Below are positions 35,340-44,419 of a stretch of DNA of 64,000 bases, in pieces; the first letter of the stretch is position 1; each line of letters opens with the position of its first letter. Location: assembly GCA_964350445.1 (NCBI GenBank), contig CAYGKA010000002.1, positions 83,926 through 147,925 on the forward strand. The letters run 5' to 3'. The DNA is from Hwanghaeella sp964350445. Its GTDB lineage: Bacteria > Pseudomonadota > Alphaproteobacteria > UBA8366 > Aestuariispiraceae. The position numbers and the translations under genes are program-made. Below the pieces are notes generated by a model. It was not told the origin of the DNA. It saw only the letters and a list, made by a program, of their open reading frames with translations, and did not search any database.

Positions 35340-36029
35340 ATGGACTTGCTTTTCATTGTTCCCGCGCGCGGCGGGTCGAAACGCCTTCCACGGAAGAATA
35401 TTCGCGGCTTGGCGGGCAAGACCTTGCTGGCGCATACGGACACCGCAATCGCGGATTCACGTGTTTCCGGCACCGTGTTGCTGACAACCGACAGTGATGA
35501 GATCGCCGAAGAAGGCCGGCGGCTGGGATGGACCGTTCCTTTCCTGCGGCCGCCGGAACTCGCGACGGATACGGCAAAGTCCGAAACCGCCGTTCTTCAT
35601 GCCCTGGATTGGCATCGTGATGCGAATGACGGCCGCGACCCGGACATGATGGTGCTGCTTCAGCCCACGTCACCGTTGCGAGGCGGCCAATGCATTCGCG
35701 ACGCGGTCGATCTGCTGCAGGAAGACCCCGCCACCGACGGTGTGGTCAGCATGACTCAGATTCATCTGCCCGCCGCGCATTTCTACATCATGGCGGATGA
35801 CGGAACCGCCCATCCGGTCAGCACCCGGAACGACGCGCCGGTCTATTACCCGAACGGCGCTGTTTATGCGGTTCGAACCGCATCGTTCCGACACCGCCGG
35901 TCGTTCTACGGCGGCAGGACGAAAATTCTACCGATGCCCGTTTGGCGGAGCATCGATATCGACACGCAGGACGATTGGGACACCGCAGAAGCCTTGCTGG
36001 CCCGGCGGACGACACCCCCCATCCTTTGA
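35340..36029 (+). CDS. CMP-nonulosonate cytidylyltransferase (NeuA/PseF/LegF type)
   Basis: Activates a nonulosonic acid with CTP to its CMP form. 229 residues with the family N-terminus FIVPARGGSKRLPRKNIRGLAGKTLLAHT, the central LLQPTSPLRGGQCIRDAV and the late YYPNGAVYAV and IDIDTQDDW (metal Asp). ATG 35340 is chosen because it opens directly on the conserved N-terminus; the frame runs back to 35154. It is the first gene of the plus-strand operon with PtmE-like, PseB, PseC, PseG and NeuB genes, and is the best candidate for PseF. Confidence 0.88.
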   Translation: MDLLFIVPARGGSKRLPRKNIRGLAGKTLLAHTDTAIADSRVSGTVLLTTDSDEIAEEGRRLGWTVPFLRPPELATDTAKSETAVLHALDWHRDANDGRDPDMMVLLQPTSPLRGGQCIRDAVDLLQEDPATDGVVSMTQIHLPAAHFYIMADDGTAHPVSTRNDAPVYYPNGAVYAVRTASFRHRRSFYGGRTKILPMPVWRSIDIDTQDDWDTAEALLARRTTPPIL

Positions 36030-36083
36030 CGCGCGGCGCCTGTACCCGGCGGCGCCATACGGCATTCACGGACATTTTAACTG

Positions 36084-37133
36084 ATGACCTTACTGAAGAT
36101 CACCGACACCACCGACTACATCTGCGGCCACGATACGCCCTTGCGGGACGTCTTGGCCCGGATCAATTCGGCCATCCCCCTATATTGCCAGGTCGTGACC
36201 GATGGCAGCGGCAAGGCGGTCGGGACGATGACGGATGGCGACATCCGGCGTGGTTTGCTGCGCGGCCTGACGCTCGATTCGCCGGCCGAAGAGTGCATGT
36301 TCGTCGCATACAAGCACGGCTTGGCGAGCGATCCGGAAGCAAATCTCAAACAACTCTACGACAAACGGCGCCCGGTCAATTTCCTGCCGGTGCTGGACGA
36401 AGCGTCCAGGCTGGTGGAAATCATCGCTCACGACCCGCAGGTCGATGTCGGCATTTCCCAGGCGGTCATCATGGCCGGCGGGTTCGGCACCCGCCTCGGC
36501 GAATTGACACGAAACACCCCCAAACCCCTTGTCGAGGTCAACGGAAAGCCGATCCTGGAGCATGTCCTGCAATCGTTGGAAGATGCCGGCATAGACCGGA
36601 TCGATATCGCCGTGCACTACATGGCCGACCAGATCGAAAGTTTCGTGGCGGACCGCTCGAACAAAGCAACCATCACGCTGGTTGAAGAGAAAGAACCTCT
36701 CGGCACAGCGGGCGCCCTTGGATTGTTGAGCACCGCGCCCAAGGACACGACATTGGTCATCAACGGCGACGTGGTAACCGATGTCGACTACAACGCCTTG
36801 CATCAGTTCTATCTTCGCCACAACTACGACGCCGTCGTCTGCGTTTCCCCCTATTCGGTTGACGTGCCCTTCGGCGTCGTGGAATTCGACGCCAATGGCG
36901 GTTTCCGGGGCATTCAGGAAAAACCGAAAATCACCCGCCACATCGCCGCGGGGGTCTACTACCTTTCCCCCGAGGTCTTTGCCCTCGTCAGGCGGGGCGA
37001 GCGGATCGACATGCCGGAAGTCCTCGAGCGCGCGCACGGTTTGGGCATGAAGGTCGGCGTATTTCCAATACATGAATATTGGATAGATTTGGGCCGCCCG
37101 ACCGACATCCACGCCTTCTCAAAGAACCGGTAA
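36084..37133 (+). CDS. CBS-domain nucleotidyltransferase, PtmE-like
   Basis: 349 residues in two parts. An N-terminal CBS pair (about 8-115, with GTMTDGDIRRGLLRG) precedes a sugar-phosphate nucleotidyltransferase (about 125-345, with VIMAGGFGTRLGELTRNTPKPLVEVNGKPILEH). The same architecture occurs in C. jejuni PtmE, the glucosamine-1-phosphate guanylyltransferase that feeds legionaminic acid synthesis, and in other LPS-locus enzymes. Here it follows the CMP-sugar synthetase by 54 bases. It hints that a legionaminic-type acid is made besides pseudaminic acid, but other Leg genes are not evident. Confidence 0.82.
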   Translation: MTLLKITDTTDYICGHDTPLRDVLARINSAIPLYCQVVTDGSGKAVGTMTDGDIRRGLLRGLTLDSPAEECMFVAYKHGLASDPEANLKQLYDKRRPVNFLPVLDEASRLVEIIAHDPQVDVGISQAVIMAGGFGTRLGELTRNTPKPLVEVNGKPILEHVLQSLEDAGIDRIDIAVHYMADQIESFVADRSNKATITLVEEKEPLGTAGALGLLSTAPKDTTLVINGDVVTDVDYNALHQFYLRHNYDAVVCVSPYSVDVPFGVVEFDANGGFRGIQEKPKITRHIAAGVYYLSPEVFALVRRGERIDMPEVLERAHGLGMKVGVFPIHEYWIDLGRPTDIHAFSKNR

Positions 37134-37166
37134 CCCGGTCAACTCTAGATTCGGACAACATATCCA

Positions 37167-39101
37167 GTGCTTCTTCCCGGAATCATACAGAACCTGCGGA
37201 CCTTGAGCGTACCGATCCATTGGATCGTGATCCTGATCGGCATTCAACTCGGCGCTGTCGTTTTTGAAGGCATCGGAATCGGCATGCTATTGCCGATCCT
37301 GGAATATCTTTCGAACGCCTCCACGCAAGGCGCGCCGCCGCCGTCGGGCAAGATTTGGGATCTTCTGACGAATTTCCTCGCCATCGCGGGCCTGAAACCG
37401 ACTCTCGTCCCGCTGTTGAGCATGTGCTTCTTTGCCATCCTCGTGCGGCAAGGCTTCTTCTTTGCGCGGGAAATGTTCGTCGGCTATGTCGCCTTCGAAC
37501 TCGCCCGGCGCATTCGGGACACCGCCTTCGACCGGTTCATCCGGACCGACCTCGCTTACCACGACAAACTGCGGGGCGGCGATTTCGTCAACGAACTGAC
37601 CATCGAATTGGAAGCGACGCTGCGCGCCGTCCGGTCCGCGATCAACTTCGTCAGCTTCGGCATCCTGCTGGCCGGATACAGCATCGTGGCGGTCGGCCTT
37701 ACGCCCTCGCTCAGTTTCGGCGCTATCGGCGTGTTCGCCGTTTCCGGCATCGGGTTGAGTTTCCTATTCCGCAGGATGCGGGATGTCAGCATCCGGGCGA
37801 CGGATTCGAACCAAAGACTTCTGTCTTTCCTGGTCGAGCGTCTGAAGCATGTGCGCCTGATTCGTCTGGCCGGCGTCGAGGACGCGGAAACGGCGCTGCT
37901 GCGGGACTTCACCACAAAACAGCGTGACATCGCCCTTGAGCGCCGACGCATTTTCGCCTTGATGGCGACGGCAATCGAACCGGTCATCCTGCTGGCGGCT
38001 TTCGTGCTGCTTTATATCTCTTCCGATGTGATGGAATTGAAGCTCGAACGCATCCTTCTGTTCTTCTTCATCCTCGTTCGCATGGTACCGGTGGTGAAGG
38101 ACCTTATCTCGACGCGGCAGAGCTATATCGCGAATATCGGTTCCGTGGAGGTCGTCGTCCGCAGGCTGAACGAGCTGGAAGCGGCGAAAGACGTCAGTAC
38201 CGGGACCCAGAAAATCAACAAGATCGCCGATGGCATCGCCTTCGAAGATGTTCATTTCGCCTATGGCCATTCCGTGGACGACAGGAACGACGGACAAACG
38301 GCGAATGGTGAAACGGCGGGCGGTAAAACAGCGGAAGGCCAAAAGGACGGCGATCAAGCAACCGGCGCCAAGGCGCTGCATGGCGCGACACTGACTTTTC
38401 CGGCCGGCAAGATGACGGCGATCGTCGGTCCGTCAGGGGCCGGGAAATCGACCCTGATCGACCTGTTGCCGCGCCTGCGCCGCCCTGACACCGGTACGAT
38501 CAAGATCGACGGTACCCCGTTGGAATTCTTCGACACGGACAGCCTGCGACAAGCGATTTCCTTCGCCCCCCAGCAACCGCAGATGTTCGACGTCACGGTT
38601 GCCGAGCATATCCGCTACGGTTTCCGCAAGGCGACGCGCGAGCAGGTCGAACAAGCCGCGAAACTGGCCAATGCCTACGACTTCATCATGGCCTTGCCGA
38701 ATGGGTTCGAAACGAAACTCGGCGAGAACGGAAGCCGGCTTTCCGGCGGACAGCGCCAACGCCTGGACCTCGCACGCGCGCTTGTTCGGCAGGCGCCCTT
38801 GCTGGTCATGGACGAACCGACGGCAAGCCTGGACGCGGAATCGGAAGGCCTGTTCCGGGCAGCCCTGAGAAAAATCCGCGACCATACGGACATTACGATC
38901 GTGCTGATCGGCCACAACCTGATGACCACCGCCAGTGCCGACCAGATCGTCGTCCTCCGCGAGGGCCGTGTCGACGCCAGCGGGCCGCATACCGAGTTGA
39001 TGGACAAATGCGCCTGGTACACGAGTGCCTTCAACGGCCAGCTATCCGACGTTCCGACAACCGCGCCGCAAGAAAGCGCCGAGCCGGTCGCCGGCGCGTA
39101 G
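37167..39101 (+). CDS. ABC transporter, fused permease-ATPase (glycolipid flippase-like)
   Basis: 644-residue half transporter of MsbA/PglK type, probably flipping a lipid-linked glycan. Six membrane segments in the first 320 residues precede an ATPase with Walker A GPSGAGKST (about 420), signature LSGGQRQRLDLARAL (about 524) and Walker B LLVMDEPTAS (about 545). The ATPase has an unusual polar, Gly/Thr/Asp-rich insertion of about 30 residues (about 370-400) between the A-loop Tyr (VHFAYG) and the first core strand (LHGATLTF). Its DNA is made of imperfect short repeats. Start GTG 37167, with a poor ribosome site. Confidence 0.88.
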   Translation: MLLPGIIQNLRTLSVPIHWIVILIGIQLGAVVFEGIGIGMLLPILEYLSNASTQGAPPPSGKIWDLLTNFLAIAGLKPTLVPLLSMCFFAILVRQGFFFAREMFVGYVAFELARRIRDTAFDRFIRTDLAYHDKLRGGDFVNELTIELEATLRAVRSAINFVSFGILLAGYSIVAVGLTPSLSFGAIGVFAVSGIGLSFLFRRMRDVSIRATDSNQRLLSFLVERLKHVRLIRLAGVEDAETALLRDFTTKQRDIALERRRIFALMATAIEPVILLAAFVLLYISSDVMELKLERILLFFFILVRMVPVVKDLISTRQSYIANIGSVEVVVRRLNELEAAKDVSTGTQKINKIADGIAFEDVHFAYGHSVDDRNDGQTANGETAGGKTAEGQKDGDQATGAKALHGATLTFPAGKMTAIVGPSGAGKSTLIDLLPRLRRPDTGTIKIDGTPLEFFDTDSLRQAISFAPQQPQMFDVTVAEHIRYGFRKATREQVEQAAKLANAYDFIMALPNGFETKLGENGSRLSGGQRQRLDLARALVRQAPLLVMDEPTASLDAESEGLFRAALRKIRDHTDITIVLIGHNLMTTASADQIVVLREGRVDASGPHTELMDKCAWYTSAFNGQLSDVPTTAPQESAEPVAGA

Positions 39102-39122
39102 AAGACAGAAAGACCGATACAG

Positions 39123-40163
39123 ATGTTGAAATACGGAAAAAGCGCCGGCGCGCTGCTCTCCCAGAAGGCCGACTTCTTCTCGGACAACGATCGCTTGCAT
39201 CGGGAAATTTCGCTTGTTGGGGACGTCTATAAACAACAACCGCCGCGACAGAACTGCAAATGCTGCGACGCCCCCTTGGCGGGCGCTTCCTTCACGAAGC
39301 AGGGCATCGGCTACACGGTTTGCGACCGCTGCGGCCATTTGTCGGGCGCGCATGAAGACACCGACGCTTTCTGTGCCGCGGTCTATACCGAGGCCGGCGG
39401 CGCCGACTATGCCAAGACTTATACTTCGCAGGACCGGGACGCCTATAAGACCCGTGTGAGCGGCATCTACGCGCCCAAGGCCGAGTTCCTGGGCGACGCG
39501 TTGCGCGAAACCGGCGAAACGCCGGAAGCGATGCGCTTTGCCGATTTCGGCGCCGGGTCCGGCTATTTCGTCGCCGCCATGCGGGATGCCGGTTGGAACA
39601 ACGCATTGGGATACGAAGTCTCCAGCGTCCAGACTGACCTCGCGAACCAGATGATCGCGCCAGGTGCCGTCATTCAGCACGACTTGGACGACACCATCGC
39701 CCTGGCGGGGTCGATTGAGGCCGATGTCGTCTCCATGATCGGGGTTCTGGAACACGTTCAGCATCCCCGCGAAATCCTGGCCGCGCTGCAATCGAACCCA
39801 GCCGTCCGGTATTTCTACATTTCGGTCCCGCTGCTGAGTTCCAGCGTGGTCTTCGAGGCCGTTTTCCCGGATGTTTTCCAACGCCAGCTATCGGCCGGCC
39901 ACACCCATCTGTTCACTGAAAAATCCCTCGACTGGGTGTGCCGGGAGTTCGGCATGGAGCGCCAGTCGGAATGGTGGTTCGGCACGGATATGGTGGATCT
40001 GTTCCGATCCGTGATCGTGGAATTGGAACGCAGCGGCGACACCAATTCGCTCTCGCCCCTGTGGCGGGAAACCATGATACCCCTCCTCGACGACATGCAA
40101 CTGCTGCTGGACCGCCGTAAGCTTTCCTCAGAAGTTCATATGCTGTTGCGGTTCAAGGACTAG
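39123..40163 (+). CDS. Class I SAM-dependent methyltransferase with N-terminal zinc-finger-like motif
   Basis: 346 residues. The N-terminal CKCCDAPL and CDRCGHLSG cysteines (about 47-75) look like a zinc site, as in some sugar C-methyltransferases. The methyltransferase core begins RFADFGAGSGYFVAAMRDAG (about 139-158), followed by VSMIGVLEHVQHPREIL. Ends with helical LDDMQLLLDRRKLSSEVHML. Likely methylates a sugar or a sugar nucleotide in this locus. Start ATG 39123 just after the transporter gene (21-base gap), so co-transcribed. Confidence 0.8.
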   Translation: MLKYGKSAGALLSQKADFFSDNDRLHREISLVGDVYKQQPPRQNCKCCDAPLAGASFTKQGIGYTVCDRCGHLSGAHEDTDAFCAAVYTEAGGADYAKTYTSQDRDAYKTRVSGIYAPKAEFLGDALRETGETPEAMRFADFGAGSGYFVAAMRDAGWNNALGYEVSSVQTDLANQMIAPGAVIQHDLDDTIALAGSIEADVVSMIGVLEHVQHPREILAALQSNPAVRYFYISVPLLSSSVVFEAVFPDVFQRQLSAGHTHLFTEKSLDWVCREFGMERQSEWWFGTDMVDLFRSVIVELERSGDTNSLSPLWRETMIPLLDDMQLLLDRRKLSSEVHMLLRFKD

Positions 40164-40217
40164 CACACAGTCCAACCGAGACTCCCCAAACGCGTCAGAC
40201 TGAGAAACGAAAAGAAA

Positions 40218-41255
40218 ATGACCGGAAACACCGATTTCGACCCCAAACCGACCGTCGACCTGAACGGAAAAGGCATCCTGGTTACAGGCGGCACCGGATC
40301 CTTCGGGCAGGCCTTTGTTCGCCGGGTTCTGGAGACCTACCAACCGTCCCGCCTGGTGATCTTCAGCCGGGACGAACAGAAGCAGGTCGCCATGGAGCGC
40401 ATGTTTTCGCCCAACGAGCATCCCTGCATTCGGTATTTCATCGGCGACGTCCGGGACGAAGCGCGTCTCCGCAGGGCCATGACGGGGATCGACTATGTCG
40501 TCCACGCCGCCGCGATCAAGCATGTGCCGGTGGCGGAGTACAATCCGATCGAGACCATCAAAACGAACATCCTTGGCGCCGAAAACGTCGTGAACGTCTC
40601 GCTGGACTCGAAGGTGAAGAAGGTTATCGCGCTATCGACCGACAAGGCGGCAAACCCCGTCAATCTGTACGGTGCGACCAAGCTGTGTTCGGACAAGCTT
40701 ATCGTCGCCGCGAACAACCTGGCCGGGGAGCACGGCACGAAGTTCGGCGTCGTGCGCTACGGCAACGTCCTGGGCAGCAACGGCAGCATCGTCCCGGTGT
40801 TCCGGGAAATGATGAGCAAGAGCATCAACTCGCTACCGATCACCGACAAGCGGATGACGCGTTTCTGGATCACGCTGCAACAGGGTGTCGATTTCGTTCT
40901 TCAGAGCCTGGGCGAAATGGTTGGCGGTGAAATCTTCATCCCGAAGATCCCCAGCATGAAACTGACCGAACTGGTCGAAACGATCGCGCCCGGCTATCCG
41001 ACCCATGACGTCGGCATTCGTCCCGGCGAAAAGCTGCACGAATCCATGATCACGCGCGACGACGCCATCAACACGCTGGAATTCGACAACTGCTTCGTCA
41101 TCGCGCCGACGAACATCCCGAAAAACAAATCCGTCACCTACCGTATTCTGGGCGAGGCGGGCAGGCCGGTCGCCGACGGGTTCGAGTACCGGTCCGACAT
41201 GAACGACGCCTGGTTGACGCCGGATCAACTGATGGGGCTGATTGACAAGGCCTGA
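40218..41255 (+). CDS. pseB: UDP-N-acetylglucosamine 4,6-dehydratase (inverting), PseB
   Basis: First step of pseudaminic acid synthesis: UDP-GlcNAc is dehydrated at C4/C6 and epimerised at C5. 345-residue SDR with the NAD motif LVTGGTGSFGQAF (about 22-34) and the PseB-typical RYFIGDVRDEARL and HAAAIKHVPVAEYNPIETIKTN. The active-site part is ALSTDKAANPVNLYGATKL (Asp/Lys in place of the usual Ser-Tyr spacing, then Tyr). Start ATG 40218. It is followed by the SDR-PseC fusion, PseG and a NeuB, the expected pathway order. Confidence 0.93.
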   Translation: MTGNTDFDPKPTVDLNGKGILVTGGTGSFGQAFVRRVLETYQPSRLVIFSRDEQKQVAMERMFSPNEHPCIRYFIGDVRDEARLRRAMTGIDYVVHAAAIKHVPVAEYNPIETIKTNILGAENVVNVSLDSKVKKVIALSTDKAANPVNLYGATKLCSDKLIVAANNLAGEHGTKFGVVRYGNVLGSNGSIVPVFREMMSKSINSLPITDKRMTRFWITLQQGVDFVLQSLGEMVGGEIFIPKIPSMKLTELVETIAPGYPTHDVGIRPGEKLHESMITRDDAINTLEFDNCFVIAPTNIPKNKSVTYRILGEAGRPVADGFEYRSDMNDAWLTPDQLMGLIDKA

Positions 41256-41301
41256 AGCCAACGTCGCAGTTGAAACCGAGACAAACGCTAGAAACTGTCA
41301 G

Positions 41302-43377
41302 ATGAAAACCTGCCTCATCGTCGGCGGTACGGGTCTGCTCGGCCCCTATCTGCGGGATGCCGCGGAAAAGGCCGGCTGGCAAACCGTCCTGCTGGGCCGG
41401 CGCCACGGCGACATCCGCGCCGATATCACCGATCTCGGCGCGCTGGCGAAAGCGGTGGCAAAGGTTCAGCCGGCATTGGTCATCCATGCGGCGGCCGTCA
41501 CCAACGTGGACGCTTGCGAGAATGAACCCTCATCGGCCCAGGCGTTGAACGCGGACAGCGTCGCGACCCTTGCATGGGCGATGCCGCCGGAAGCACGGCT
41601 GGTCTATTTGTCGACCGATCAGGTTTATCCGGACACGGAAGGCGAACACGAAGAGGACAAGACCGGCCCGGTCAACGTCTATGGCCGGACCAAGCTGGAT
41701 GGCGAAACGAACGCCCGGACCTTTCAGAACCATCTGATCCTGCGCATCAATTTCTTCGGCCCCTCACGCACGGAAGGCCGCAGCAGCCTGAGCGATTTCG
41801 TGATCGATTCCCTGCGCGACCGGCGCGCGATCACCTTGTTCGAGGATTCCATTTTCTCACCGCTGCATGTGGAAACCTTGGCCAAATTGACGATCATGGC
41901 CGCCAGCGCGGGCAACACCGGGACCTACAATCTGGGCTGCCGCGACGGCGACAGCAAAGCGGCCTTCGGCCTTGCCATCGCCCGCCATCTGGGGCTGCAG
42001 ACCGAAACCGCGACGGTCGGCGCGTCCAAGGTCATGCCGAACCGGGCGCGCCGGACCGCGGACCTCAGAATGTCGGTGGACCGTTTCGAACGCGATTTCG
42101 GGGTCGCGCTGCCGACATTGGACGAAGAGATAGCCAAACTGTCGCTGGACCCCGCCAACGAAAACAACGCCGCGGCGGCCGGATTCCTCCCCTATGGCCG
42201 CCAGATGATCGACGAAGACGATATCGCCGCCGTCGTCAACGTCCTGAAAAGCGACTGGCTGACGACGGGCCCGGAGATCACCGCGCTGGAAGCGGAATTC
42301 GCCGAACGATTGGGCGCGGACCACGCGGTCGCCTGTTCCAGCGGCACGGCCGCCCTGCATCTGGCCTTCATGGCCTGCGGCCTGGGGCCGGGCGATATCG
42401 TGCTGGTCCCGTCGGTCACGTTCCTGGCCAGCGCCAACATGGCGCGGCTGACAGGCGCCGACGTCGTGCTTGTCGATGTCGATCCCAGTACAGGGATCAG
42501 CGCGCCCGAACACTACCTGGCCGCGGCAGGCGCATTGGACAAGGAAGCGCGGAACCGCATCAAGGCGATCGTCCCCATGGCGATGGCAGGCGTTCCGGCC
42601 CATCCCGAGGCGCTATGGACACTGGCCCAATCCCGTGGATGGGCATTGATCGAGGATGCCTGCCACGCGCTCGGTTCGGAATACGGCGGCACGCCGTATC
42701 GCGTCGGGTCCTGCGAACACGCAACCGCCTCCACCTTCTCGCTGCACCCCGTGAAGACGATTGCCGCCGGTGAAGGCGGGATTGTCACGACAGCCGACCC
42801 GGAATTGGCGGACAAGCTCATCCGGTTGCGGAACCATGGTGTGACGCGCGAAGGCGATTTGATGACCGACAAGGGGCAGGCCCTCTCCCCCTCCGGCGAT
42901 CAGAACCCCTGGTATTACGAGATGATCGAGCCGGGGATGAATTATCGCCTGACCGATATTCAGGCCACCTTGGCACGGAGCCAATTGCGCAAGCTGGACG
43001 ATTTCATCGACCGCCGCCGGTATCTGGCCGGGATGTACCGGGAAAAACTTTCGGCCTTCGGCGATGCCGTGTCGCATCAGACCGTCCTGCCGGACACCAA
43101 CCCCGCCTGGCACCTGTTCGCGGCCTTGATCGACTTCGCGGCCGTCGGCCGGGACAGGGCCGGTGTGATGGCCGGATTGCGGGTAAGCGGAATCGGATCG
43201 CAGGTCCATTACATTCCCCTGCACAGACAGCCTTATTTCCAGCGGATGATGGGCAACCTGATCCTGCCGGGCGCCGACGGCTGGTACGACCGGGAATTGA
43301 GCCTTCCCCTGTTTCCGATGATGCGGGACGCCGATGTCGACCGTGTTGTGCAGGCCTTGGAAAGGGCCGTCGCGTGA
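41302..43377 (+). CDS. pseC: Fusion protein: RmlD-like SDR plus PseC-type DegT aminotransferase
   Basis: A single 691-residue frame with two enzymes. Residues about 1-295 are an RmlD-like NAD(P)-dependent sugar reductase (CLIVGGTGLLGPYLRDAA, STDQVYPDTEGEHEE, VNVYGRTKLDGE). From about residue 305 it is a PLP aminotransferase of PseC type (PYGRQMIDEDDIAAVVNVLKSDWLTTGP, SSGTAALHLAF, Lys485 in SLHPVKTIAAGEGG). PseC makes UDP-4-amino-4,6-dideoxy-AltNAc from the PseB product. PseC proteins are normally separate and start at the PYGRQ-like stretch. No stop or start-like break separates the halves. ATG 41302 begins the SDR; TTG 41242 would overlap pseB. The role of the SDR half is unknown. Confidence 0.88.
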   Translation: MKTCLIVGGTGLLGPYLRDAAEKAGWQTVLLGRRHGDIRADITDLGALAKAVAKVQPALVIHAAAVTNVDACENEPSSAQALNADSVATLAWAMPPEARLVYLSTDQVYPDTEGEHEEDKTGPVNVYGRTKLDGETNARTFQNHLILRINFFGPSRTEGRSSLSDFVIDSLRDRRAITLFEDSIFSPLHVETLAKLTIMAASAGNTGTYNLGCRDGDSKAAFGLAIARHLGLQTETATVGASKVMPNRARRTADLRMSVDRFERDFGVALPTLDEEIAKLSLDPANENNAAAAGFLPYGRQMIDEDDIAAVVNVLKSDWLTTGPEITALEAEFAERLGADHAVACSSGTAALHLAFMACGLGPGDIVLVPSVTFLASANMARLTGADVVLVDVDPSTGISAPEHYLAAAGALDKEARNRIKAIVPMAMAGVPAHPEALWTLAQSRGWALIEDACHALGSEYGGTPYRVGSCEHATASTFSLHPVKTIAAGEGGIVTTADPELADKLIRLRNHGVTREGDLMTDKGQALSPSGDQNPWYYEMIEPGMNYRLTDIQATLARSQLRKLDDFIDRRRYLAGMYREKLSAFGDAVSHQTVLPDTNPAWHLFAALIDFAAVGRDRAGVMAGLRVSGIGSQVHYIPLHRQPYFQRMMGNLILPGADGWYDRELSLPLFPMMRDADVDRVVQALERAVA

Positions 43378-43378
43378 C

Positions 43379-44419
43379 ATGGGCACCAATGCACAAAGCC
43401 GCTGGATATTCCGCGTCGCAACCGCCGCGCGATACGGGGGCGGTCATTTGAGCCGCTGTCTGACACTTGCGGACGCCATGCCCGACACGGCGGAGGTCCT
43501 GTTTCACATCGATCCCGATGCCGAGGGTGCCGCAGTCCGGATTCGGCAACACGGCTACGCCGCGGCGATGGATGACGGCGCACCGGTAGTGCCGGTGTCG
43601 GGTGTTGTGCTGGACGGCTATGAATTTGCACCCGAAACAGTGGCGCGTTACCGGTCGGCAGGACGTCTGGCCATTATTGACGACCTGGGGCACATTCCGA
43701 ACGGTGCCGCCCTTGCGATCAATACCGGCTTCCAAATGTCGGGAACGGATCTGAACGGCGTTGACGCCTTGCTCGGCCCACGCTTCGCCCTGATCGGACC
43801 CGGATTCGTACCGTCACGCCCATTCGCCGATAAGGTCGACCATGTGTTGGTGACGATGGGGCGGATCGATGCGGAAAACGCCACCGCCCTGGCGCTTGAG
43901 GCCCTTCTGGAGGCTCGGCAGGAAGGGTTGAAACCCCGCGTTACCGTTGCGCTGGGATCCGACTTCCCCCATCTGGACGCGGTTCGCGCCTTGTTGCCGC
44001 GTTTCGGCGGCGATGCGGATCTGGTCCTGGATACGAATGAAATGCCTACCCTGCTCGACGAAGCGGACATGGTCATCGGGGCCGGGGGCGTCGGCCTTCA
44101 GGAACGGGTGGCCAAGGGCGTACCGTCGGTGACGCTCATCCTTGCCGCGAACCAGGAAAGCGCGACCATAGCCGCCGTTGAAAAAGGCCTGACGGCGTTC
44201 GGACGTTCGGCGGCGGATACGACGCGGGAAGCGCTACGCACCGCACTATGCGATTTGGCCGCCGACCGCGGTGCCAGGAAACAAATGGCTGAAAAAGGTC
44301 CCGCGGCCATCGACGGCAAGGGACCACAACGCGTCGCCCGGGCGCTTTGCGCGATGGCGCATTCCGCCGAGATCAACATCAACCCAAAAACGGGAAAGGC
44401 TGCGCAATCATGTCGATAG
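43379..44419 (+). CDS. pseG: UDP-2,4-diacetamido-2,4,6-trideoxy-altropyranose hydrolase, PseG
   Basis: GT-B-fold hydrolase that removes UDP from the diacetamido sugar before condensation with PEP. 346 residues. The N-terminal VATAARYGGGHLSRCLTLADAM carries the catalytic-His GGGH-x2-RC motif of PseG/SpsG. The donor-binding part is DEADMVIGAGGVGLQERVAKGVPSVTLILAANQ. ATG 43379 is just after the PseC stop (one-base gap), and the next gene overlaps its end by 10 bases, so expression is coupled. Confidence 0.88.
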   Translation: MGTNAQSRWIFRVATAARYGGGHLSRCLTLADAMPDTAEVLFHIDPDAEGAAVRIRQHGYAAAMDDGAPVVPVSGVVLDGYEFAPETVARYRSAGRLAIIDDLGHIPNGAALAINTGFQMSGTDLNGVDALLGPRFALIGPGFVPSRPFADKVDHVLVTMGRIDAENATALALEALLEARQEGLKPRVTVALGSDFPHLDAVRALLPRFGGDADLVLDTNEMPTLLDEADMVIGAGGVGLQERVAKGVPSVTLILAANQESATIAAVEKGLTAFGRSAADTTREALRTALCDLAADRGARKQMAEKGPAAIDGKGPQRVARALCAMAHSAEININPKTGKAAQSCR

